Shown here: positions 20,178-28,639 of the stretch, piece by piece | Numbering within the stretch: position 1 is the stretch's first letter | Layout of the letters: the number at the start of each line of letters is the position of its first letter | NCBI GenBank assembly: GCA_015680685.1 | Contig: MNCI01019000.1 | Span: forward strand, 120,547 to 151,393 | Direction of reading: 5' to 3' | Length of the DNA stretch: 30,847 nt | Source: Gnetum montanum | Lineage: Eukaryota > Streptophyta > Gnetopsida > Gnetales > Gnetaceae | Translations under genes and position numbers: made by a program | The notes under the pieces: model-generated | Databases searched by the model: none | What the model saw: only the letters and a program-made list of their open reading frames with translations | What the model was told of the DNA's origin: nothing

Positions 20178-21599
20178 ATCCTAAGATCAAGAATTAATAA
20201 GCAATTTTCATCTTTTTGTTTCAAACTTTTTTATAATTTTTTCATTTCTTAATACAAATTTCTTTTTCCTTTTCAATTTTTTCCAAACTTTGTTTTTATT
20301 TCCTTTGTCAATAAGCTCAATTGTGAATAAAATGACAAGATGTAGCCTAATGAGATGAGGTTTTCTCTATGTTGTCAAAGTCATGAGGGACTAATTATCT
20401 AGATAATGAGGCCACATAATCCATCCACCCATCCTATTAATAAGAGGTTCTTACCATGGTCATAATTATATTCTTTTCCATCATCAAACTAAGAATAAAA
20501 TAGTAATCATTATGCTTGGACAAAAAGGTGAAGAACCAAGGGAGAATGTGAAAGGTGTGATATCAAGGAAAATTATGGAATCTCTTTGACCACTTCTATA
20601 TATTCTATCATGTTGCTAAGGTTGTAATTATATCCTTGTAAATCTAGCAAAAAATGGGAGTAAGAGTAAAATAAGTGTTGCCTTAACATGTCACTAGAAA
20701 GATATGTTAACCATGCCTAAAGGTTGTCCTTTGGTAAGGTTGACACTGATAAAAATAAAATAAAGGAGCAGAGAATAAATTTTTGAGGATCCCATTGGGA
20801 AGACATGTTACCCATATGTAAAGGTTGATGGCTTCTTATAAATAAGAAAAATGTTCCATAAATAAACTCCTCCTTTGGACAAAATGCTAAGTTATGATAC
20901 TCCTTGCAATGGTGGTAGTCTTATGGTTGTAAATCCAAGAGATAAAATAATGGAATATCACCTAGAAAGTGGTTTGGACTTGGTTTGAATCTTGGAAAGA
21001 AGGGCTAATGATTACTTTAATCATTAATAACACACAAGGATTCATTATGCCTATGTTAAGGCACCTCACATTCTAATTTCTACAATCCTTTCTAAAATAA
21101 TCTCCTCTCACTATTCGTATGATCATAACTTATGGTTTTGTGTAACATAGAGTTATTATCTCAAATTGGTGGTTCTAACATGTGCATTTTGCTAGATAGG
21201 AATGTGTTGTATTCAACCCCTTTGGTGCCTACAGACATTTTTAGGTGTGGTTATACAAGGGTATTAAGGGCTGGAGCCTACTTTGGGGAGGATCCACTTG
21301 CATAACTATTGTAACTTATACATGTCTAACACAACCACATCATCTTGAACCTTTCCAAGTGCATAAATGTCAATTTCAAAACCTTCCCTTATCATACAAC
21401 CTATCTATTCTATATCATGGATTCAATACCCTTTTCTTACATCTTCCAAAGCTTTTAATTCTTGCTATTCATTTTCCAACATTACCAGTGTCAAAATATG
21501 TATCCTCACTTACCCCAAAACTTTGAACTCTACATGAAACCTTTCAACCAATCACAAAGCTTCATTTTCCATGTTGAATGTCCCCATGAAATGCAATTT
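20178..21599 (+). other. 3' noncoding region of element E
   Basis: About 1.4 kb, AT-rich, without a supported gene. It contains two near-copies of AAGA(T/C)ATGTTA-CC followed by TAAAGGTTG, at 20698-20726 and 20800-20826. It also holds the block shared with C near 21265-21295. The open frame at 21245-21526 has no recognisable domain. Confidence 0.5.
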
Positions 21600-21704
21600 T
21601 GAAGCCTCTGATATTAGGTCGAAGGGGAGTCAATATCGACTACCTGATATTAGGTCTAACAAAAACTATAAATATGGCCTTAGCGATTCTTTAGAAATCA
21701 TTTT
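21600..21704 (+). repeat. U3 start of the 3' LTR of element E (truncated)
   Basis: Two copies of CTGATATTAGGTC (near 21607 and 21643), with a related CAATATCG between them, precede a TATA box at 21667-21674 (TATAAATA). This is the U3 layout of C and A in plus orientation. Sequence homology to LTR continues beyond about 21705 only on the opposite strand. The start is uncertain because no clear TGATGAG or adjacent purine tract is visible. Confidence 0.5.
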
Positions 21705-21858
21705 CATCATAAGGTGTTTATGCATAATCCAGTCTTCCCAATTACACTTATGATGTACAAAGATATGGTTAAGTGTAATCTAGGCATATGATTTTTATTA
21801 TTTTTTGTTTAATGTTCCTAGTGCTTTAAAATAGATAAATGAGGCAATTAGTTATTTG
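21705..21858 (-). repeat. Inverted gypsy LTR fragment (U5 part)
   Basis: The blocks TTATGCA, GTCTTCCCAATTACACTTATG, ATATGGTTAAGTGTAA, ATATGATTTTTATTATTTTT and ATGTTCCTAGTGCTT match the same ordered blocks of C's LTR (about 18700-18860), so this piece is from a minus-orientation LTR. It lacks both LTR ends. It lies head-on against E's plus-strand U3 and is followed directly by copia RT sequence. Confidence 0.7.
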
Positions 21859-22010
21859 ATGATTTCTCCTTATTCATTGAATTTATTTTTATGCAACCAA
21901 TTATAATCTATGACTTTCTTTTCTTTGGGTTTGTCCATTAGCTTCCAAGTCTGATTTTTTATTATGGCTTCATATTCATTTTTCATAGCTTTTCGCCATT
22001 ATCTATTTTT
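21859..22010 (-). pseudogene. copia reverse transcriptase, N-terminal remnant
   Basis: Reads WRKAMKNEYEAIIKNQTWKL and then PKEKKVIDYNWLHK, the standard beginning of copia RT (W-AM-EE-AI-N-TW-LV). It ends at the truncation. No YVDD active site is present. Confidence 0.85.
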
Positions 22011-22149
22011 TTAGAGCTTCTTACAAATTTTTATGTTCTTAATGTAAGATTGAATATTTCATGTTAGTAATAGCACTAGATCATGTGTTCTCCTCTTAAA
22101 GTTTATGTCCAACATTTGAGTTTGAGGGTGATTTCTTTGTATATAATAT

Positions 22150-23080
22150 TTTAGGTTAAGTTGAATATCCATGCTTTGATTTCCTTGTTAAAAATCTCTT
22201 ATTCCAAATTTGTCTTCTAGAAAGATGACATTACTTGATGAATACCATTTTCATTCAAAAGGATCATAACACTTTTATCGACTAGTTTTAGAATCATATC
22301 CAAGGAAAATGCATTTCTTTCCTCTATTATCCAACTTGCTCAAAAATTGCCTTGGTATCTTGAATTAGCAATGGCATCCAAATGTCCTCATGTAAGAAAT
22401 GTTGGGAAGTCTTCTATAGAAAAGCTCATATATTTTTTTTTGATTGTTATTTCTTCTAAGCATTCTATTTGTAATAAAAGTTGTCATAGTTAGTGCCATG
22501 TTCAATAGCCATATGTGAGTTTGGTATGTTTAAGGAAACATCTCATTATATCTTGAAGCATTTTATTTTTCCTCTTAGATATGCCATTTGATTATGGGCC
22601 ATATCTATAAACAGTTGAATGAAATATACCTTCTTTAGTGCAAACATAAATGAATCTTTTGTTGATAAACTATCCTCATCTGTTTGTTTAGATATTTTTT
22701 ATGATGAAATTTTTATTTTTCATCAGCATGAAAAATTCTTTAAACTTATTGGATGTTTCATATGTACTTATTAAATTGTATGTCCATGTAAATCTAAAAT
22801 ATACATCTATCATTATAAAAAAATAATTAGGTCCTTCAATGCAAATGATTGACATGGGGCCTACAAGATCCATATAGATGAGATGCAATAGTTCTTTACC
22901 TCTTTACATAGGATTGGTATGGGATGAATTTATATGTTTATCTTGGATGCAAATTTTATGTTTGCTCTTTGGGATGTCTCTGAATTTAATTCCAATAGCT
23001 TTGTTCATTTTTTCCACTTTTCTATCTTTAACTATGATGTGTGTCTCAGTATTTTATGTCAAACTTTAGCTTCTTCTTCT
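22150..23080 (-). pseudogene. copia integrase (degraded)
   Basis: The best open stretch is 22688-22888, with YMDLVGPMS, GPNYFFIMIDVYFRFTW and NKFKEFF, the catalytic-core start of copia integrase. Upstream (22890-23050) is a decayed zinc-binding segment (HKICIQDKH). Downstream, after stops, come SNGISKRKNKMLQDIMR (the QNGVAERKN block) and a C-terminal block corresponding to GC-A-P...KLD...FIGY. Stops and frameshifts throughout. Confidence 0.82.
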
Positions 23081-23299
23081 ATACCCTAGTGGTCCTTATC
23101 CTTTGTAGCATCTATAGTGCTAGTTCTATTACTAATCTATAGAGATGACTTCATTTCATTAATATTTTTTATGTAGTTTTACTAATTTTTTGTAATATTA
23201 ATAAGATTTCCATTTAAATCTAAGTATTCATAATTCAAATAATATATTCTATTACTAAGTGCTCTTATTTTGTAGATTTCTACACCATTTTCTTTACTT

Positions 23300-23800
23300 G
23301 TGAGAAAATATTTACTTTTAAAGCCAATTTTAATTCCTTTATTTGAGATTTATCCTATTGAAAGCAAACAGTTGGACAACTAAGAAACATGGTAAACTTG
23401 ATTTATAGTTAATACTTTATTAGTTAAGAGTTTGACTACATAATTTCATACTCTTTTTATGTTAAGAAATTGTCCATCACCAATTTTGATGTCTCCAATC
23501 CTTTGTAGTTTGTAGCCAAGAAGATATTCCTTGTAGAGAGTCATGGCTTAGAGCAACCATTGTTAACAATCCTAGTATCTTGATTAATTGCACTAAGAGC
23601 CTTCAAATAAGAATGGTTTCCTTAATCATATTTTCCTTTAGCATTGACATCTTCTTTTTGTTTACATTTTCTTCTTTCTTAATTTCTTGTTGAAGGTTGA
23701 TTTAACATTCTATTCTTTTCCAACAATCTTCATATGTGTGTCTTCTCTTATTATAGAATCTGCATTGAGGAATTAGATTTCTCTTATTGTAGTTCCATCT
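23300..23800 (-). pseudogene. copia gag C-terminus and protease (degraded)
   Basis: The knuckle segment is at about 23705-23770. It reads CRFYNKRRHTYEDCW, a CX2CX4HX4C motif with the second Cys as Tyr. The protease follows around 23540-23590 with NNGCSKPMT, where D-SGCS-HMT is expected. The VYHVS..SNCLLSIG segment near 23360-23390 matches the usual NLLSISQL stretch. Most of gag is missing: only about 70 bp separate the knuckle from the primer site. Confidence 0.7.
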
Positions 23801-23834
23801 TCTTCTATTAGAATACATTTTTCTATAAACCTTG

Positions 23835-23847
23835 CTCTGATACTAAT
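23835..23847 (-). promoter_or_regulatory. Primer binding site of copia element (initiator tRNA-Met type)
   Basis: Minus strand ATTAGTATCAGAG, followed by CAAGG, corresponds to the classic copia ATTGGTATCAGAGC site with one G-to-A change. It lies immediately inside the LTR end (CTACA). Confidence 0.85.
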
Positions 23848-24142
23848 TGTAGATATTTTAGATGTAAGAAGATTCAAAATAATTTTTTATTTTGCAAATT
23901 CTTGGCAACCCAATATATCGAATAATGTCGGTGGCCCAAAGAAAAACAACTAAAATTTTCTTGATTTTATAGTTGTGATATCTTTGCAATCTAGATGAGT
24001 TTTGAGTTCATACTTTTTATAAAATTTTAGATTAATTGAAATTTATTTGATGATTCAAATCGATTTTAGAATAGGGGTCTTGAATAAAATTGTTCACTGT
24101 ATAGAATAGAAATTGGTGATTTGCATAATGAATATGTCTACA
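23848..24142 (-). repeat. 5' LTR of copia element (about 295 bp)
   Basis: The inner end is fixed by the primer site. On the plus strand the LTR begins TGTAGA and the proposed outer end is TCTACA at 24137-24142, a perfect 6-bp terminal inverted repeat. There is no second LTR to confirm the outer end. An alternative end at 24258 (TTACACA) is less regular. Confidence 0.65.
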
Positions 24143-24316
24143 ATTCAATAGAGTTATGGAATAAGTGAATAGTTGATACAAAAATATTTTATCAATCTAC
24201 CTACCTAAAAAAGTTGAAATTGATTTGAATTAACTTAATGGTTGAAATATATTACACAAATGTGGCCCTAAATATGATTATTTAATTTATTAGTTTAATG
24301 AATTGATGAATATGAT
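24143..24316. other. Spacer between copia LTR and element D
   Basis: AT-rich sequence with no recognisable feature. The last five bases (ATGAT, 24312-24316) would be the left target duplication of D, whose right end is outside the window. Confidence 0.5.
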
Positions 24317-24320
24317 TGAT

Positions 24321-24566
24321 GAGAGTGGTTACTCTAGTAGTTATTCTAATTATTAGAGCAGTTACTCTAGCGGTTACTCTAGCAATTATTTTAATTATTA
24401 GACTAGTTACTCTAGCAGTTACTCTAATTATTAGAGTGGTTACTCTAGCGGTTACTCTAGTGGTTACTCTAGTAGTTATTCTAATTATTAGAGTGGTTAC
24501 TCTAGCGATTGCTTTAGCAGTTATTCTAATTATTAGAGTGGTTATTCTAATTATTAGAGTAGTTGC
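24321..24566 (+). repeat. Tandem repeat array in U3 of element D
   Basis: Imperfect copies of a 12-base unit GTTACTCTAG(C/T)(G/A) alternate with a second unit ending in CTAATTATTAGA, which occurs six times. TCTAATTATTAGA is an odd-length palindrome with a TAATTA core. The unit length, a multiple of three, keeps both strands free of stops and creates spurious 100-codon frames. Confidence 0.88.
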
Positions 24567-24575
24567 TCCCAAGCC

Positions 24576-24583
24576 TATAAATA
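24576..24583 (+). promoter_or_regulatory. TATA box of element D LTR
   Basis: TATAAATA, ten bases after the tandem array, in the position equivalent to the TATA boxes of the LTRs of A, B2, C and E. Confidence 0.7.
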
Positions 24584-24761
24584 TAGTGCCCAAGCACACA
24601 ATTGAGGAAGTCTTTTAGGAAGTCCTTCAAGGAGTCAAGTAGCGAAACTCTTGCAGTATGTTTGAAAGTTAGAGTATTTTCCAAGTGCCTGCAGCAGGAG
24701 GTCTAAGTGTGGATGGATCTTTATTTGAGCATTGTGTACCTGAGTACACCTTATGTATGAC

Positions 24762-24768
24762 AATAAAG
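24762..24768 (+). promoter_or_regulatory. Polyadenylation-type signal of element D LTR
   Basis: AATAAAG about 185 bp after the TATA box. The equivalent motif is in A (2634-2640, minus) and C (near 19175, minus). It would define the 3' end of R. Confidence 0.5.
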
Positions 24769-24931
24769 ATGAGCTCTTCAATTCATCCTTGCAGCACTTG
24801 AGATTTGCTTTCTTACACATTTCTTTTATTTTATTTTCTTATGCATTTATTTTATTTTACTTTATTTTATGCACTTTACATTTTTGTTATTAGCACAGAA
24901 ATTTGTTTTGATCAATTAGGAAAATCGTTAA

Positions 24932-24968
24932 ATTACACAAGCACGACTGCTTCGAGCATGTGTGTAAT
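24932..24968 (+). repeat. Inverted repeat in U5 of element D
   Basis: ATTACACA (24932-24939) and TGTGTAAT (24961-24968) are perfect 8-base complements around a 21-base loop containing CGACTGCTTCGAG. It lies next to the TGCTTCGAGCA block that flanks the hairpin array in A (CACGTGCTCGAAG on the other strand). Confidence 0.7.
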
Positions 24969-25356
24969 GCTTGGTAACCTAGTAACGATTAGCGTTTGGT
25001 AATCCTAGTAGTCTTGCACTGGTTCAAGATGTGTACAACAAGTGGGAATGGATGCTTGTGTTAGGATTAGTTAGAACTTAGTTAATGAGTAGTCAAGTTA
25101 AATTAGTCACATAGTTATCTCTCTCTTTCCCTATTAACACAGGACATAAAAACATAAAAGATATAAAAATCATATGCCTCAAGCTTACTTAACCATACAA
25201 TCATGACATACAAGTAGGTTTGGGAAGACAATGATCAATCAACCTATCCTTGTTCCACAAGGGCTCATGAGCACTTAGTCCTTGGAATTTGATTGAATCA
25301 TGCATGAAACCTTGTATTCGTATGGTTGAGTGTAGGGGTACCTCGTCACTCATCAT

Positions 25357-25374
25357 TGGCGCTGTTGCCAGGGA
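25357..25374 (+). promoter_or_regulatory. Primer binding site of element D (tRNA-Asp type)
   Basis: TGGCGCTGTTGCCAGGGA, one base after the LTR. It matches the tRNA-Asp complement at 16 of 18 positions; the two changes are C-to-T and G-to-A. Confidence 0.92.
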
Positions 25375-25491
25375 CTTAGTTGTTTGTGCACTAATTAGAA
25401 CATAGGAAATCATTCACATCGCTGGAACAAACCCTTAGGGTTGATTGAGAAAATAATAATCAAGAATACATTGCACACTGAATAGACAAGT

Positions 25492-27480
25492 ATGTCTCCT
25501 TCTTCATATGAAAGCGCCTCACCGCCTAGGTCTAAAATAGAAAACAATCGGTGGCGTAATACACATGATGTTGATTCACCAGTCCCTCAACAAGTTCGAG
25601 TGGTATATATTCATCCTGATGAGTATATACTAGACTTCACCTTTATCCTCCATCAAGATGAACAACCGCATTGCCAAGACTTATAAGATAACATAGTGTT
25701 ACCTCCCGATCATTTAGTCCCAAGCATGCTTCTTTATGCCCTCAGACGAATTGGCATGTCGTACTTACATGCAAAATACGTTGTGCAAGACCATGACTTG
25801 AGAGAATACTGTCCCACGGAGGCACAACATCAAAGGAACTTGCAACAAGAGATACATCATAAGTCTTTGAAGGGTAAGTGGTCATAGGATGTCCCACATG
25901 TCTTAAGTGAAAACCAGGGTGGTGAACCTACCTCAAGTAGTCACCCACACAACGATGTTCCTTCCCTTGACTTTGGCCAAGGGGTTGTGTATCAAAACCT
26001 TCATTCCACTATTCATAATCTAGGTTCTGATACCCATGAGCACAAAAGGTCTAAAAAAGGAAAACGGACACATAATAAAGATGGACATTCTGATAGCAAT
26101 TGCGATCGAGGTCAAGACCACCGAAGAGAAAGTGGCAAACACTGTCCTGGTGATGGTTCTCCTTCTTCTTCACCTTCATCATCTTCTTCATCCTCTCCTT
26201 CAATATCTAGATGCAGTCATAAAGAAAAAGACCATGAGGATAAAGGTAGGCAAAGTCAAAGTCATAGATGAAACAACTAGGAAAGGGGACGAGGGCACTC
26301 TAGAGAGTCACGACATAGAAGAAGGGAGAGTAGGGAACAACGTAGGCATCATAGACGCCATGGATGAGATGATCACGATGAACCCCTACTCGCTACTCGA
26401 GGTATGTTAGACATAATTGAGGCTGTTAGAATTCCAACAAGGCACCAGAAAGATAGTAGGATCAAGAGATTAGATATGAATAATATCCCATGATTTGAAG
26501 GGGGATACAACGCTGATCCTCAGAATCACTTACAAGCATTCCATGATTCATGTACCTTACAAAATATAGAGAACAAATAGCAAAAGCTTAAGTTATTTCC
26601 ACGGACACTAGTTAAAGAAGTAGAAAGCTAGTGCTGGTCTTTAGAACTAGAATCCATTCGTAGGTGGAGTACTATGTTAGAACTATTTAATGATAAGTAC
26701 CAAACGTACTCCCAAGTGTCTAACTTACAAAAGCAAATCCAAGGCTAGAAACAAGGAGGACATGAACCCTTGGATGCTACCATGGGCCAATATTATGCAT
26801 GGTTACACCATTGTCCTGGCCATGGTTATTCGCAAACGAATCAACTACGCCATCTCGTGGATGGGCTTAGGCATGAAATGAGAAGAATGCTTGGGACTTA
26901 TGCCCAAGGAAGACTATTCGAGCTTAGGTCTCATTAAATTCAAAGACTATTGGAGAAAGTTGCTAAGGAAGAAGGTGAACTACAAAAGAGAGAAAGTGTG
27001 GAAGAGTATAGCCGAGATCCTTGCCTCTAGAAGAGGGGAGTAAGATTTTGTGATAATGAAGAAGAGTCACCACTCGAAGAGATGATGATAATGAAGAAGA
27101 GTTACTCCCAAGGTAACCCAAGATAGTTCCACCAACCCTTAACATCTTATCGAAGTGGAACTCCACCACAACTAATTGAGCAATATCAATAGTAGCAGAA
27201 CCCACAATCATGGAAAATGCCACCACCAAGGCAATAGTATCCTTACTGAAAACTTGACCCATATGGATATTACGTGTATCAGCCAATCTCCCCATGTGAC
27301 TCTACTAGTCATGTCACTCCTCAACCTCACTGCCAAGTCCATGAGTATTATGGGACTCCCTCTTCTAGGGGCGATATTCTACAAGCATATCATCCTTCTA
27401 ATCTAGCCACATCTATTCCACCAATAGCTCCACTACGACTTGCTCCCGCAATGCAAGGTGAAATCCCTACCCAGTCGTAG
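25492..27480 (+). pseudogene. gag: gag of element D (interrupted, zinc knuckle deleted)
   Basis: Start ATG at 25492 (MSPSSYES). The N-terminal domain with HPDEYILDFTFILHQDEQ runs to a stop at about 25684, resumes (25696-25887) and is stopped again. A strongly Ser-rich, Lys/Arg/His/Asp-charged linker spans about 26030-26270. The capsid core at about 26430-26900 contains RRWSTMLELFNDKYQ and the RMLGTYAQGRLFELRS tail. The charged tail ends near 27080. The sequence then jumps, with a 17-bp duplicated filler, into the Pro-rich linker (27110-27480), so the zinc knuckle present in B2 and C is gone. Structural protein of the particle, not functional here. Confidence 0.85.
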
Positions 27481-27492
27481 TAATATAACGTC

Positions 27493-28230
27493 ATGAGGAC
27501 TGTTAACTCTCAACTTACTATTGGTTCCAACAACCACATGAAGAAAAGACCTTTCTTTAGAACCAACAAATCAACCAAGTCCTTGCAATCACAAGCGGTT
27601 GATTCCTTAGATGCCTCAGTATCAATCAAAACTTCGGAGCCTCCTTCAACTCAACCACCGCACTCAACACATACAGTGATGCTAACACATGCCATCATCG
27701 ATTGGATCAAAGCTAACCACCTTCCTAGTAAATTCTCTGATCTTGGGAGTCCTCTGATATACTTAAAAATCACTAGAAATGCATCATGTAAGGCTCTTTT
27801 GGATTCAGGTTCCAGTGTCAACTTGATTTCTCAAGAAATGTACAAGGCTTGGAACCTGCCTCCATTGAAAAAGAGCAACATCTGTCTAGAGTTGACTAAC
27901 AAATCCATCATTGTCCCATTGGGACTGGTGGAAGACATTGTTACCACTATTTATGGGTGGTCATAAACAACTGACTTCCTATTGATTTAGGTCAGCAACG
28001 GTAAGGGTGACTTCTCAATCATAATGGGAAGAGCATGGCTAAGCACCATTGACACATGCCTAGGAATCTATGATCTTTCCCTAGAAATATCAAAGAAAAA
28101 AACATTCAAAAATATTGAGAAGAAGAAAGTTCCATGCATCATATACAGTGACATAGGGTGTAACTACGAGCAGAGGTTATGGTTTGTGCAATGTTTACAT
28201 TGCCTAAATGCAATCAATGTGCACAAGTGA
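27493..28230 (+). pseudogene. Aspartic protease of element D (active site kept, one stop)
   Basis: The main open stretch 27493-27966 (157 codons from an internal Met) has the KKRPFFRTNKS linker. The retropepsin loop ALLDSGSSVNLISQEMYKAW (near 27790-27850) has its catalytic Asp intact. PLGLVEDIVTTIYGWS follows, up to a stop at 27964-27966. The second stretch 28024-28230 continues with IIMGRAWLSTIDTCLGIYDL. It is the best preserved protease in the window. Its job would be cleavage of the Gag-Pol precursor inside the particle. Confidence 0.85.
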
Positions 28231-28639
28231 TCAACATAAAAAGATGCCTATATGCAGCAGCCACATAATAGGAAGGCACTCAGTGGCTAACAGCTGATCA
28301 AGAAAGTAGTTCACTCATATGCATGGAACCAACTGAGGGTTTTACTTGCACTTACATCGATAGCATAGACACATTAGAGCAACTCCACTGCCAACTTCCA
28401 AGTCTTAACCTTGAAAATGTCAACTGGGGGAAGTTGGAAATCCCTGAGAAATTTAAGCAAGAGCCCCTTGAGCTAAAACCATTGCCCACTAGTATGGAAT
28501 ACATGTTCCTTAAAATAGAAAATTGGTAATTATCAACGCTAAGCTTACTCCTCAATAGAAAGAAGAATTGTTGAAGGTAATCAATAGATGATCAAAAGCC
28601 TTTGCTTGGTCATAACCCAAATTAACTGGAATAGATCCT

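Larger units (their letters stand above)
19469..21704 (+). mobile_element. Element E, right piece: end of gag, 3' noncoding region and U3 start of 3' LTR
   Basis: This continues E after the insertion of C. A Ser/Tyr/His/Pro-rich linker (about 19469-19700) and a CPFFR motif like the KRPFFR of D (about 19715-19735) are followed by a short unassigned stretch. The G-rich polypurine motif is at 20162-20177, and a 1.4-kb AT-rich 3' region sharing the CTTTGGGGAGGATCCACT block with C comes next. A U3 with GATATTAGG repeats and a TATA box ends the piece. Protease, RT, RNase H and integrase are absent between gag and the polypurine motif. Confidence 0.65.
21859..24142 (-). mobile_element. Ty1/copia retrotransposon, truncated (5' LTR to start of RT)
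   Basis: A minus-strand copia element. Read leftward it has a 5' LTR (23848-24142), an initiator tRNA-Met type primer site, a short gag remnant with a zinc knuckle, protease, GAG-pre-integrase, integrase and only the first part of RT, cut at about 21859. Integrase before RT identifies Ty1/copia rather than gypsy. The RT remainder, RNase H and 3' LTR are missing. The cut coincides with the inverted gypsy LTR fragment. Confidence 0.85.
24317..25355 (+). repeat. 5' LTR of element D (1039 bp)
   Basis: It starts TGATGAG at 24317 and ends CTCATCA at 25355, directly before the primer site. U3 is a 250-bp tandem array (24321-24566). The TATA box is at 24576-24583 and the polyadenylation-type AATAAAG at 24762-24768. 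U5 contains an inverted repeat (24932-24968) and the blocks shared, in reverse, with the LTRs of A and C (about 25000-25330). Confidence 0.9.

Noticed and set aside
24143-24258. Longer copia LTR ending at 24258 (TTACACA)
   Set aside because: The end at 24142 gives a perfect TGTAGA/TCTACA terminal inverted repeat and a more regular LTR. The longer option has no such match.
24282-24618. Two overlapping 100-codon open frames on opposite strands, rich in Ile/Thr/Val/Arg repeats
   Set aside because: They lie within the 12-bp tandem array in D's U3. A repeat unit divisible by three without stops opens both strands. There is no independent coding evidence.
27176-27406. Second frame of the Pro-rich linker in D (and the 83-94 codon frames around 26000-26400)
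   Set aside because: Two phases are open because of frameshifts in decayed gag. Neither is a separate gene.
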